DNA from: Bacillus sp. S3
Lineage (GTDB): Bacteria > Bacillota > Bacilli > Bacillales > Cytobacillaceae
NCBI RefSeq assembly: GCF_005154805.1
Contig: NZ_CP039727.1
Coordinates: 927,501 to 991,500, forward strand
Direction: 5' to 3'
DNA length: 64,000 nt
Shown: piece by piece, positions 16,505 to 25,473 of the stretch
Layout of the letters: each line of letters opens with the position of its first letter
Position numbering within the stretch: the stretch's first letter is position 1
Notes under the pieces: model-generated
Database searches by the model: none
What the model was told of the DNA's origin: nothing
What the model saw: only the letters and a program-made list of their open reading frames with translations
Made by a program: the position numbers and the translations under genes

Positions 16505-18226
16505 ATGTCAAAACCAGAGATCTTATATTCCGTTAAAGCACAAAGAGGACCAGAGCTGCGTTGTAAGGGCTGGAGACAAGAGTCCATCTTGCGGATGCTT
16601 GAAAATAATATGGAAAATGCGGAGAAGCCTGAAGAACTAGTCATTTATGGCGGTATCGGTAAAGCTGCCCGTAACTGGGAGTCTTACCATGCGATTGTAA
16701 AATCGTTAAAGGAACTTGAAGATGATGAAACACTAGTTGTTCAATCGGGTATGCCTGTTGCAGTTTTCAAAACCCATAAATATGCGCCAACAGTTGTAAT
16801 GGCAACAACCAATATTATGAAAGCTGACTGGCCGACTTTTTATGACTTGCAAGATAAGAACTTAACGATGTATGCCAACTATACAGCCGCTCCGTGGGAA
16901 TATATTGGAACTCAAGGTGTAATTCAAGGGACATTTGAAACGCTTTCTGCGATTGCCCGCTTACATTATGATGATTCACTTGTTGGGAAAATTCTCTTAA
17001 CAGCCGGTGCGGGCGGTATGGGCGGTAACCAGACAAGAGCGATGACCATGCACGGCGGTGTAGCCATCCTTTGTGACTCTAATGTGGAAATCATTAAGCG
17101 CCGAATTGAAAAGAAATTTATTGATGTGTTAGTCGATTCATTAGATGAAGCCATTGCCTTGGCAAAAGAATATGCGGCTGCCGGAAAGCCATTAGGGATT
17201 GCTGTTGTCGGAAATGCAGCTGATATTTTTGAAGAAGTTCTGCAAAAAGGATTCCTTCCAGATATTACAACGTCAATGACACCAGCTCATGACCCAATTT
17301 CGTATCTTCCATCAGGATATACAGTTGAAGAAGCTGAGGAACTGCGCGATACCAACAGAGACCTTTACTTAGAAAAAGCACGTGCAACAATGATTCGTGA
17401 ACTAAAAGCACTTATTAAGTTCTTAGACCTTGGAGTTAAGTCATTTGAGTATGGCACAAGTATTCGTAAAGAGTGTATTGATGCAGGTATGGATGAAAAA
17501 GAGGCCAGACGTCTTCCAGGCTTCGTCGCAGAATACATTCGTCCTCTCTTCTGTGAAGGCCGTGGACCTTTCCGCTGGATTTGCCTATCTGGTGAGGAAG
17601 AAGATTTAAGAAAAATTGATGATATGATTTTAGAAAAATTCAGTGATGACCTGCTTGTAACACGCTGGATCAAGCTTGCAAAAGATCATATTCCAATTGA
17701 AGCATTACCTGCACGTATTTGTTATATGGGCTTTGGGCAGCGTAAAAAGTTTGCGTTAGAAGTAAATGATATGATTAGACGCGGAGAGCTTGCCGGTCCA
17801 GTTGCTTTCTCTCGTGACAATCTTGACTCCGGTTCTATTGTGAATCCGACATTCGAATCGGAAAATATGAAAGACGGGGGTGACCTTATCTCTGACTGGC
17901 CGGTATTAAATGGTCTATTGAATGCTGTTGGAATGTGTGATTTGATTGCCCTGCAAGCCAACTATTCAATGGGTGAAGCCGTTCATACTGGTGTGACGAT
18001 GATTGCCGATGGAACTGCTGAATCGGATATGAGACTTGAAGTCGCCATGACTGTTGACTCTGGAATCGGTGTAATCCGCCATGCTCAAGCAGGCTATGAA
18101 ACGGCTCGGGACGTTGCCAACGGGAAAGGGAAACTTACAGACGAAAGCATTAAGGTTCCATTATGGTGGTCACCAAAAGCAACATTTGGTCCAAAAGATT
18201 TAGAAAAAGAAAATGTGAAGGCTTAA
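16505..18226 (+). CDS. hutU: Urocanate hydratase
   Basis: A 573-aa NAD-dependent urocanase, the second step of histidine breakdown (urocanate to imidazolonepropionate). It has GGIGKAARNWESYHAI, the NAD-binding GAGGMGGNQTRAMT and the catalytic-region CLSGEEEDL and ARICYMGFGQR blocks of the family. Length is slightly above the usual 550-560 aa. The ATG has CTAGGAGG 8 nt upstream. It is the first gene of the sigma-54-driven hut operon. A GC-rich stem (18263-18290) without a clear T run lies between it and the permease and may reduce read-through. Confidence 0.95.
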   Translation: MSKPEILYSVKAQRGPELRCKGWRQESILRMLENNMENAEKPEELVIYGGIGKAARNWESYHAIVKSLKELEDDETLVVQSGMPVAVFKTHKYAPTVVMATTNIMKADWPTFYDLQDKNLTMYANYTAAPWEYIGTQGVIQGTFETLSAIARLHYDDSLVGKILLTAGAGGMGGNQTRAMTMHGGVAILCDSNVEIIKRRIEKKFIDVLVDSLDEAIALAKEYAAAGKPLGIAVVGNAADIFEEVLQKGFLPDITTSMTPAHDPISYLPSGYTVEEAEELRDTNRDLYLEKARATMIRELKALIKFLDLGVKSFEYGTSIRKECIDAGMDEKEARRLPGFVAEYIRPLFCEGRGPFRWICLSGEEEDLRKIDDMILEKFSDDLLVTRWIKLAKDHIPIEALPARICYMGFGQRKKFALEVNDMIRRGELAGPVAFSRDNLDSGSIVNPTFESENMKDGGDLISDWPVLNGLLNAVGMCDLIALQANYSMGEAVHTGVTMIADGTAESDMRLEVAMTVDSGIGVIRHAQAGYETARDVANGKGKLTDESIKVPLWWSPKATFGPKDLEKENVKA

Positions 18227-18262
18227 AAAAGTCAAAATTTTTATTCTTAAACCAAAAGAATG

Positions 18263-18290
18263 AGCAGGGATCCTTAAAAGGGTCTCTGCT
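18263..18290 (+). terminator. Intra-operon hairpin after hutU
   Basis: An 11-bp stem with two wobbles (18263-18273 with 18280-18290) lacks a T run. It may be a partial terminator or an mRNA 3' stabiliser. Confidence 0.4.
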
Positions 18291-18398
18291 TAAACTACCA
18301 ACCTCTAAAACCCTGTAACATTCATTGAAAAAATCTTTTCCCGTTTATAGTTCCTGCTTAAATTAATATTTTTATATAGAAGTTGAGGGGGCGTTCGT

Positions 18399-19886
18399 TT
18401 GGAAAATACACCTTTACATGCAGCAGCTGATGTTAAACAAAATGAACCATCTGGCCATCTCCAAAAGAAACTAAAAACACGTCATGTATCGATGATTGCC
18501 TTGGGCGGTACAATCGGAACGGGTGTTTTTCTTGGAACCGGACCAGCTATCCACGCAGCAGGACCAGGTGGTGTTTTAGTTGCCTATAGTATTATTGGAA
18601 TCATGGTATATTTTGTCATGACAGGGCTGGGGGAGCTCGCGACATTTATGCCGACAAGCGGTTCTATTAGCACGTATGCAACACGTTTTATTGATCCTGC
18701 ATTAGGGTTTGCATTTGGCTGGAACTACTGGCTGTCTTGGGCTATGACCCTTGCAGCAGAATTATCAGCTTCAGTCTTGCTTATGAAATATTGGTTTCCT
18801 GATAGTCCGTCACTATTATGGAGCGGGTTGTTTTTAGCATTACTTTTCCTTTTAAATATTTTATCTGTTAAGGGGTTTGGCGAAGGAGAGTACTGGTTTT
18901 CGTTTATTAAAGTCGCAACCATTATCATCTTCATCGTTGTTGGGACTTTAATGATTTTTGGAATTATGAATGGCAGCGAGCCAGCTGGATTTAAGAATTT
19001 CACTGTTGGCGATGCTCCATTTGTTGGAGGGTTTCTCGGTACATTGGGGATTTTCCTCGTAGCCGGTTTCTCTTTCTCTGGAACAGAATGTATCGGAGTC
19101 GCTGCGGGTGAAACGGAGAATCCGGTCAAGAATATTCCTCGTGCGATTCGCAGTGTTTTTTGGCGTATTCTTCTCTTTTACATCTTAGCCATACTCATTA
19201 TTTCATTTCTTGTTCCATACACGAATGAAAGTCTCCAAAGCTCATCGGTTTTGACGAGTCCATTTACAATTGTTTTTGAAAAAGCTGGATTTGCTTTGGC
19301 CGCTTCCGTCATGAATGCAGTCATTCTAACTGCTGTATTATCTGCTGGTAATAGCTGTCTCTATGTAACAAGTAGAATAATGTATGCGATGGCCCGAGAC
19401 GGCCAAGCGCCAAGGTTTTTTACGAAGGTGAGTAAACGGGGGGTTCCAGTAGCCGCACTAGTTTCTACCTCGTTGATTGGTATGCTGGCATTTTTAGCCT
19501 CTTTTGTCGGTGATGGAAAGATCTATCTTTGGTTGATGAACTCTGTCGGAGTGACCACTTTTATATTCTGGCTGGGAATTGCTTTAAGTCATTACCGATT
19601 CCGAAAAGCTTACGTTGCACAAGGAAATTCTATTAAAGATCTTCCATATCGCGCAAAATGGTATCCGTTTGGACCAATCTTTGCATTTGTAATTTGTTTT
19701 GTGATTTTACTTGCACAGGACTATCAAGGCTTTACATCAGGGAATATCGATTGGGAAGGCGTCATTGCTGCCTACCTTGGTATTCCAGTGTTCCTAACAT
19801 TTTGGCTTGGTTATAAATTTATTAAGAAAACAAAAGTAATACCATTAAAAGAATGTAAGATAGATGCAAAAGAGTTTCAACACTAA
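18399..19886 (+). CDS. Amino acid permease, AAT/APC type (putative histidine permease)
   Basis: A 495-aa integral membrane protein with 12 predicted helices. The N-terminal LKTRHVSMIALGGTIGTGVFLGTG is the signature of the AAT family of APC transporters, and GFSFSGTECIGVAAGE lies in the unwound TM6 region. Members import histidine, proline, lysine or aromatic amino acids with protons. Inside a hut operon, histidine (or urocanate) is the likely substrate. B. subtilis uses the related hutM in the same role. The TTG start at 18399 is 7 nt after GAGGGGG. Confidence 0.85.
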   Translation: MENTPLHAAADVKQNEPSGHLQKKLKTRHVSMIALGGTIGTGVFLGTGPAIHAAGPGGVLVAYSIIGIMVYFVMTGLGELATFMPTSGSISTYATRFIDPALGFAFGWNYWLSWAMTLAAELSASVLLMKYWFPDSPSLLWSGLFLALLFLLNILSVKGFGEGEYWFSFIKVATIIIFIVVGTLMIFGIMNGSEPAGFKNFTVGDAPFVGGFLGTLGIFLVAGFSFSGTECIGVAAGETENPVKNIPRAIRSVFWRILLFYILAILIISFLVPYTNESLQSSSVLTSPFTIVFEKAGFALAASVMNAVILTAVLSAGNSCLYVTSRIMYAMARDGQAPRFFTKVSKRGVPVAALVSTSLIGMLAFLASFVGDGKIYLWLMNSVGVTTFIFWLGIALSHYRFRKAYVAQGNSIKDLPYRAKWYPFGPIFAFVICFVILLAQDYQGFTSGNIDWEGVIAAYLGIPVFLTFWLGYKFIKKTKVIPLKECKIDAKEFQH

Positions 19887-19946
19887 GGTAAAGTGATAAG
19901 GAATCTCTTTATTTTGAAAAAATCCAACTGAGGGAGGGCACACACA

Positions 19947-21200
19947 ATGGTTGAAAATGAACGAGGCATAAAACCTGACCTAATTATTCGTCATGCGGCA
20001 GAAGTTATCACCTGTACAGGGGAGCGCATGGAGGATATAGGCCTACTGACAAATGCGTCCATTGCAATAAAGGAAGGGAAGATTGTGGGTGTCGGTTCCA
20101 ATGAGGAAATCAGCATAAGATTTAACTCTGAAGAAGCGGATACCATCGATGCCTCTGGGAAAGTTGTTGCCCCGGGCTTTATCGATTCCCACACTCATTT
20201 AGTTTTTTATGGTACTCGGGTGGAAGAGTATAGTGCAAAGCTGACAGGGAAAAATGATCTCGAAACATTAAAAAAACTCGGCATTGCCGCAGGCCCTAAC
20301 CGGACAGTTGAGTTAACAAGAAACCGGCCCCAAGAAGAGTTATTTGAACAATCAAAGAAACGCCTTATGACCATGCTGGACTATGGGATTACGACGGTCG
20401 AAAGTAAAAGCGGTTACGGATTAACCACTGAAAGTGAAATCAAAATCTTAGAAGTAAGCAGGAGGTTAAATGAAGAAACACCGCTTGATGTACTCAATAC
20501 ATTTTTAGGAGCCCATGGGTTTCCGGAAAATCTCACAAAAGCTGAGTATCTTGATGTGATTATTAATGAAATGATTCCACAAGTGGCTGAACGGAATTTG
20601 GCGGAATTTTGTGATGTTTGGTGTGATGAGGGATATTTTACCTCCAAGGAATCGGAATTAATTTTAAAAGCAGGTTTGCAGTATGGTATGAAACCAAAAA
20701 TTCATGCGGATGCCTATTCCTATATTGGCGGTACCGACCTTGCGGCTGAGATGAAAATGGTGTCCGTCGATCATTTAAATTATACACCAGTGGAAGTGAT
20801 GGAAAAGCTTGCAAAAGCAAAAGTAACAGGAGTATTAATGCCTTCCCTAGATTTTGCAGTGAGTCATAAACGCCCGTTTGAGGCACGGAAAATGCTTGAT
20901 TTAGGTATGTGCATCGCCTTGGCAACCGATCTTTGCCCGGCAAGCTATACCCAATCCATGCAATTTGTCATCGTACTTGCATGTAAGCTTTATCAATTCT
21001 CTGTCGAGGAAGCGATCAAGGCTGCTACTTATGGTGGAGCTAGGGCGCTTGACCTTGTAGATAGAGGAGTTATTCAGGAAGGGAAACTAGCTGACCTGCA
21101 AATTTGGGATGTCCCAACCTATAAGCATATTGCATATGAGCTAGGAACGAACATTGTGGAAACAGTGATTAAAAACGGGAAGGTTGTCGTGAATCGCTAG
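19947..21200 (+). CDS. hutI: Imidazolonepropionase
   Basis: A 417-aa amidohydrolase-superfamily enzyme that opens imidazolone-5-propionate to N-formimino-L-glutamate, the third hut step. It has the metal-binding FIDSHTHLVF, TTVESKSGYGL, KIHADAYS and ALATDLCPAS. Length is normal. GGGAGGG lies 8 nt before the ATG. It sits between the permease and an M20 hydrolase with short gaps, so all are probably one transcript. Confidence 0.95.
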   Translation: MVENERGIKPDLIIRHAAEVITCTGERMEDIGLLTNASIAIKEGKIVGVGSNEEISIRFNSEEADTIDASGKVVAPGFIDSHTHLVFYGTRVEEYSAKLTGKNDLETLKKLGIAAGPNRTVELTRNRPQEELFEQSKKRLMTMLDYGITTVESKSGYGLTTESEIKILEVSRRLNEETPLDVLNTFLGAHGFPENLTKAEYLDVIINEMIPQVAERNLAEFCDVWCDEGYFTSKESELILKAGLQYGMKPKIHADAYSYIGGTDLAAEMKMVSVDHLNYTPVEVMEKLAKAKVTGVLMPSLDFAVSHKRPFEARKMLDLGMCIALATDLCPASYTQSMQFVIVLACKLYQFSVEEAIKAATYGGARALDLVDRGVIQEGKLADLQIWDVPTYKHIAYELGTNIVETVIKNGKVVVNR

Positions 21201-21221
21201 AATAATAGTTTGTAGGAGGGA

Positions 21222-22394
21222 ATGAAATTGAAAACGAATCAAGTATCAAGTGCAGTCGATCATGTAAATGCTGAACGTTTACAAGAGCTATTTCTTGAAC
21301 TGGCAAAAATAAATGCACCAAGCGGGAAAGAAAGCCATGTGGCGGATTATTTGAAAAAAGTGCTGCCAGAGCTTGGCTTTACATTGGAATTTGATGAGGC
21401 ACATAAAAATTTTAACGGGGAAGTTGGAAACCTCATTGCCTGGCATGAGGGAACAGATCCTAAGGTCCCTCCGTTATTTTTCTCGACACATATGGATACG
21501 GTATTGCCAACGGAAGGACTGAAGCCTGTTATTAAGGATGGCGTGATTTATTCAGATGGCACGACCATTTTAGGTGCGGATGACCGTGCTGCATTAGCTG
21601 CTTATTTGGAAGCCATTCGGGCAATCATTGAAAGCGGTGTTCCGCATGGTCCGATTGAATTGATTCTGACTGTCAATGAACAGCCTGGTCTTGTGGGCGC
21701 TACTTATATGGATTACAGTAAGGCGAAAAGTAAAACAGGCTATATTTTTGATAGCAGCGGGGATGTTGGTCAAATTATTCTAAAAGGGCCTTATAGCAGC
21801 CGCATCTGGATGGAAGTACAAGGGAATGCCGCCCATATTGCGCTAAATGCGGAGGAAGGAAATAGTGCTATTCTTCTTGCCGCAGAAGGATTAGCAAACA
21901 TGAGGCTCGGGGCAATTGACGAAGAAACCCTAGCCAATATCGGGATTATTAAAGGCGGAGAGCTAACCTCCATCATTCCGGGCAGTGTCACTATTGCGGG
22001 GGAAGTCCGCAGTTTTTCTAAAGAAAAGCTGGATGCACAGTTAAAACATATGGAAGAAGTGATGGAACAGGCCGTAGTGAAAAAAGGCGGTAAGGTAACG
22101 GTCAAAATTGAGAAAAAATACCTTGGCTTTGATATTGCCAAGGAAGATATATTAGTAAAAACAGCGAATGAGGCGGCCCACAATATTAAGGTAAAACCAT
22201 ATTTAACGGAAACATTGGGCGGCGCTGATACTAATGTATTAAATGAACATGGGTTAACCTGTTTGACACTTGGATTAGGATTCCAAAATATTCATTCTTT
22301 CAGAGAGTGTATCAGCATTGAAAATCTAATAAACACAGGCAGATTGACTGCGGCATTGATTGAGCAGTGGTATGAAAACCATAAAACAGAATAG
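21222..22394 (+). CDS. M20 peptidase T-like hydrolase in the hut operon
   Basis: A 390-aa M20 family protein close to B. subtilis YqjE/PepT-like enzymes. It has H90 and D92 (STHMD), D120 (GADDRAA), E153 (catalytic base), GGADTN and a C-terminal His (FQNIHSF). The Glu that normally follows the catalytic base and binds zinc (EE in relatives) is Gln154 here, giving NEQPGLVGA. It sits exactly where hutG (formimidoylglutamase) would be expected, and no hutG is in the window. Hydrolysis of N-formiminoglutamate is a hypothesis; ordinary dipeptide cleavage is the alternative. A TTG at 21228 fits the AGGAGGG spacing better than ATG 21222. Residue numbers are from the ATG. Confidence 0.8.
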   Translation: MKLKTNQVSSAVDHVNAERLQELFLELAKINAPSGKESHVADYLKKVLPELGFTLEFDEAHKNFNGEVGNLIAWHEGTDPKVPPLFFSTHMDTVLPTEGLKPVIKDGVIYSDGTTILGADDRAALAAYLEAIRAIIESGVPHGPIELILTVNEQPGLVGATYMDYSKAKSKTGYIFDSSGDVGQIILKGPYSSRIWMEVQGNAAHIALNAEEGNSAILLAAEGLANMRLGAIDEETLANIGIIKGGELTSIIPGSVTIAGEVRSFSKEKLDAQLKHMEEVMEQAVVKKGGKVTVKIEKKYLGFDIAKEDILVKTANEAAHNIKVKPYLTETLGGADTNVLNEHGLTCLTLGLGFQNIHSFRECISIENLINTGRLTAALIEQWYENHKTE

Positions 22395-22495
22395 GGTCAA
22401 GGGTGTTAAGCGGCTCCAGCAAAAGGAAAATATTGGTTTCATTTACGCTGCTTGCAGTTCAGGCACTATTACTCTATTAAATTCACTATTGTCTA

Positions 22496-22523
22496 TTGGT
22501 AATAACAAGTACTAGTTTATAAT
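22496..22523 (+). promoter_or_regulatory. Sigma-A promoter candidate of hutH
   Basis: TTGGTA (22496-22501), a 16-bp spacer and TATAAT (22518-22523) precede hutH by about 50 bp. The 180-bp gap before hutH suggests that hutH has its own promoter besides read-through. Confidence 0.5.
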
Positions 22524-22575
22524 GATTAAAGACGGAATATTCAGCTAAAGTATTTTAATGGGAGTTGGACACATA

Positions 22576-24102
22576 ATGGGCAGCAAAGAATTAGTTGGGT
22601 TAAAATTGGTAGAATTAGATGGGGTTACATTGGACCGCTATAAAGTACAAAGTATTGCGGATTATGATGCGCAGGTAGGGATACCGGAACAGAATTGGCT
22701 GCGGGTTCGGGCAAGCCGCGAACGGGTTGAAAAACAAATCAATGATGGAAAAGTAGTTTATGGTGTGAATACGGGCTTCGGAAAACTGAGTGATATCGAA
22801 ATTGACCGCGAAGATATTGCCAAATTACAACTGAATTTATTGCGTGCCGATGCTGTCGGTGTTGGGGAGCCTCTTCCAATTCCAGTGGTAAGAGCAATGA
22901 TGACGTTAAGAGCCAACTCACTTGCGAAGGGGTATTCTGGAATTAAAGAAGAAACATTACAGCTCCTAATTGATATGATTAACAGGGGTGTTCATCCGGT
23001 TGTTCCTTGTAAGGGATCGGTCGGTGCGAGCGGCGATTTAGCACCGCTTTCCCATATTGCCATTGTGTTAGTTGGCGAGGGGAAAGCGGAATATAAAGGA
23101 GAAATTCTTCCTGGTGCAGAAGCGCTAAAACGCGCTGGGCTAAAACCGGTTTCCTTAGAAGCGAAGGAAGGTCTGGCCCTCATCAATGGAACACAAGCGA
23201 TGTCGGCTGTTGGTACGATTGCACTTAATGAGGCGGAACGTGTTGGTTTAGCGGCAGATATGGCAGCAAGCTTAACTATGGAGGCGCTAAACGGGGTAAT
23301 CTCCGCATTTGACAGTGAACTATTAGCTGTCAGGCCCCATCCGGAGCTAGAATTCGTTGCTTCTCGAATGAGGAAATGGCTGGAGGGCAGCAAACGGATT
23401 ACCCGACAAGGAGAAATCCGCATCCAAGATGCGTACTCCATTCGTTGTATTCCTCAAGTCCATGGCGCATCATGGCAGGCGTTTAATTATGTGAATGAGC
23501 GTTTAAGTGTAGAAATGAACTCTACGACGGATAATCCGATTGTTCTAGAAAATGGAGAAATTCTATCAGGAGGTCACTTCCACGGCCAGCCAATTGCGTT
23601 ATCAATGGACTTTTTGAAAGTTGCGGCGGCAGAGTGGGCGAATATTTCCGAGCGAAGAACAGAACGGCTTGTCAACCCGCAATTAAGCGGTTTGTCCCCA
23701 TTTTTAGCAACTGACCCAGGGTTAGAATGCGGTTTGATGGTTGCCCAATATGCTGCAGCATCACTTGTTTCTGAAAATAAAGTCCTTGCCCACCCGGCAA
23801 GCGTTGATTCCATTCCGACATCTGCAAACCAAGAGGACCACGTCAGCATGGGCACCATTGCTTCCCGTCAAGCAAGAGAAATTATTCACAATTCAGCAAG
23901 AGTCATAGCGATTGAAATGATTTGTGCATCTCAGGCGATTTATTTGGAAAAAGCCGAAAAAGAATTAGCACCGGCAACACGTGCTTATTTAGAAAAAATT
24001 CGTGAAATCTGTCCGCCCCTTGAAAGCGACCGAGCAATTTCCGATCAAATGGAGGAACTGGCACAATTTGTATTAAGGGATCAATCATTACTTTCATTAT
24101 GA
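22576..24102 (+). CDS. hutH: Histidine ammonia-lyase
   Basis: A 508-aa MIO-dependent lyase that deaminates L-histidine to urocanate, the first hut step. The ASG triad that forms the MIO cofactor is in GSVGASGDLAPLSH, and VYGVNTGFGKLS and STTDNP are present. ATG 22576 follows GGAGTTGG by 7 nt; an in-frame ATG at 22558 precedes that ribosome site and is rejected. hutH is last here, whereas the B. subtilis operon has it near the front behind hutP. No hutP is seen. Confidence 0.95.
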   Translation: MGSKELVGLKLVELDGVTLDRYKVQSIADYDAQVGIPEQNWLRVRASRERVEKQINDGKVVYGVNTGFGKLSDIEIDREDIAKLQLNLLRADAVGVGEPLPIPVVRAMMTLRANSLAKGYSGIKEETLQLLIDMINRGVHPVVPCKGSVGASGDLAPLSHIAIVLVGEGKAEYKGEILPGAEALKRAGLKPVSLEAKEGLALINGTQAMSAVGTIALNEAERVGLAADMAASLTMEALNGVISAFDSELLAVRPHPELEFVASRMRKWLEGSKRITRQGEIRIQDAYSIRCIPQVHGASWQAFNYVNERLSVEMNSTTDNPIVLENGEILSGGHFHGQPIALSMDFLKVAAAEWANISERRTERLVNPQLSGLSPFLATDPGLECGLMVAQYAAASLVSENKVLAHPASVDSIPTSANQEDHVSMGTIASRQAREIIHNSARVIAIEMICASQAIYLEKAEKELAPATRAYLEKIREICPPLESDRAISDQMEELAQFVLRDQSLLSL

Positions 24103-24128
24103 ACCTTATGATAAATTCAAAAAATATA

Positions 24129-24171
24129 ACAGAACCTTGCTAATCTCCCTTTAGCAAGGTTCTGTTTTTAA
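24129..24171. terminator. Terminator between hutH and fusB-like gene
   Basis: ACAGAACCTTGCT (24129-24141) pairs perfectly with AGCAAGGTTCTGT (24153-24165), and T5 follows. It terminates hutH and, read from the other strand, the FusB-like gene. Confidence 0.8.
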
Positions 24172-24190
24172 GCATGTTTCCGATTCGATT
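24129..24190. repeat. fusB terminator and 3' end, copy B (native)
   Basis: This is the copy still attached to an intact FusB-like gene. See the near-copy at 14387-14447 at the other edge of the hut island. Confidence 0.75.
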
Positions 24191-24824
24191 CCTCTAAAAA
24201 CTCAGTCAAATAGGCAACGCTGGTTATTTTTTTATTGCATTCAGCACTGTCTAGGCAGATATAGTTTCCAATCGCTTTATAGTAATCGGGGTTATTGGAC
24301 TTTTTAGCTTTGGTGATTGTGGTAATAAAAGCTACTTTACCAAAACGATTACAGAACGAACAGATATTGTCCTTATTTAAAATTGAGTATTTACATTCAA
24401 TTCCCATCAAATTCTTATTCAGCTCGTAAATAATAAATTTTTTGTTAGTGCTGATATCAGACCAGCTTAGGTAGGTCATCTTCTCAAAATCAAAAGCCAA
24501 TAAATTCGGTACCTTTAGCTTCTTGGCTTTTGGAAACATTTTTTTCACCTGCTGCTCGGTAAGTGTTGGAAAGGGGATCAAACATTTGGCTAACGCTTGA
24601 AGATATTGATCAAACTCAGCATCCGTTTTCCATTTTGAAAGGTCCAGCCTTTCAGCTTGTTCCCCTGCAGCATGTGGAAAAAGCTCAAGAATTTGAGCAT
24701 TGGCCAGTTCCCTGACAGCCTTAATGACACTTGGGTCAGTATTTTTTTTATAACTATCCTTTATCAAATCCACTTGCCGTTTTATAAAATTAAATTGTTC
24801 ATTCTTAATAAATTTTTCGTCCAT
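24168..24824 (-). CDS. FusB/FusC-family EF-G-binding protein
   Basis: A 218-aa two-domain protein of the FusB family, which binds elongation factor G and helps free it from the ribosome; some members give fusidic acid resistance. The N-terminal helical domain (EQFNFIKRQVDLIKDSYKK) and a C-terminal treble-clef zinc finger (CSFC near residue 155, then CLDSAEC) are visible. The start at 24824 follows GAGGCGG by 6 nt and gives the usual length; upstream ATGs at 24827 and 24839 are possible. Chromosomal copies are common in Bacillaceae and need not confer resistance. Confidence 0.82.
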   Translation of the reverse strand: MDEKFIKNEQFNFIKRQVDLIKDSYKKNTDPSVIKAVRELANAQILELFPHAAGEQAERLDLSKWKTDAEFDQYLQALAKCLIPFPTLTEQQVKKMFPKAKKLKVPNLLAFDFEKMTYLSWSDISTNKKFIIYELNKNLMGIECKYSILNKDNICSFCNRFGKVAFITTITKAKKSNNPDYYKAIGNYICLDSAECNKKITSVAYLTEFLEESNRKHA

Positions 24825-24966
24825 CATAAACCGCCTCATTTTCTTCCGTTACCCTATATATATTTTAAAAAAAGCATCCTTTAAATGAAATGGAGAAGAT
24901 GATTTAGAAACAAACAATACATATAAAGAAAACTCACCGATTGGCGAGCTGTTAGGTGGAAGATTC

Positions 24967-25248
24967 TTATAAGTCATCCTTTTTTCTCTGCGAGTACACT
25001 ATTTTTTTGATGGTCTCGATGGATAGAAAATACTCATCCGCTAACTGGTGGATGCTTGTTCCAATAGAAAATGAATGTTTGATTGAGGCATTTCGTTCAT
25101 CAATGAACTTTCTTGCCCCTGAACAACTTCCCCATTTCCGGTAGGTTTTTTCCGGTTTAGGGATATAAAGGGTTTCCCCTTGAACATATTTTTGAATTTC
25201 TGCAATCAGTTTTTTAGGTAAGATGTTACTTGCGTTTACATATTTCAT
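24967..25248 (-). CDS. CD3324-family small HTH-like protein
   Basis: A 93-aa basic protein with the family pattern MKYVNASNILP...EIQKYVQGE.LYIPKP...WGS, then ARKFIDERNASIK and a C-terminal HTH-like SIHQLADEYFLSIETIKKIVY. The function is uncharacterised; DNA binding is plausible. The ATG has a ribosome site (AAGGGGCTGGC) on the minus strand. A long leader with inverted repeats lies upstream (25353-25391). Confidence 0.75.
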   Translation of the reverse strand: MKYVNASNILPKKLIAEIQKYVQGETLYIPKPEKTYRKWGSCSGARKFIDERNASIKHSFSIGTSIHQLADEYFLSIETIKKIVYSQRKKDDL

Positions 25249-25352
25249 TGTTTGCCAGCCCCTTATTTTTATTGATCAATAAGGTGCAAAGCCGCATATT
25301 AGAAATGAAATAATAGCTTACCTGGGCGATTTTTTAAACTAAATGTCCGCCC

Positions 25353-25391
25353 CATGCAAAGTATCGCCTTTCCAATACATGGCTTTGCATG
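25353..25391. ncRNA. Inverted-repeat leader element upstream of CD3324 gene
   Basis: Perfect 9-bp arms enclose a 21-nt loop in the leader of the minus-strand CD3324 gene. It could be a regulatory RNA hairpin. No known riboswitch core was recognised. Confidence 0.3.
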
Positions 25392-25450
25392 AGTGGCTGG
25401 AGTCCCTGGTAATCTACACTGATTTCCCAAGACTCATCACCTCCTGAAAT

Positions 25451-25473
25451 GTAAGGTAATGTCCTTACTTTTT
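25451..25473 (+). terminator. Short Rho-independent terminator
   Basis: A 6-bp GTAAGG/CCTTAC stem with a 6-nt loop is followed directly by T5. Confidence 0.45.

Noticed and set aside
24168..24824. Fusidic acid resistance gene
   Set aside because: FusB-family membership is clear, but chromosomal Bacillaceae members need not give resistance, so only EF-G binding is claimed.
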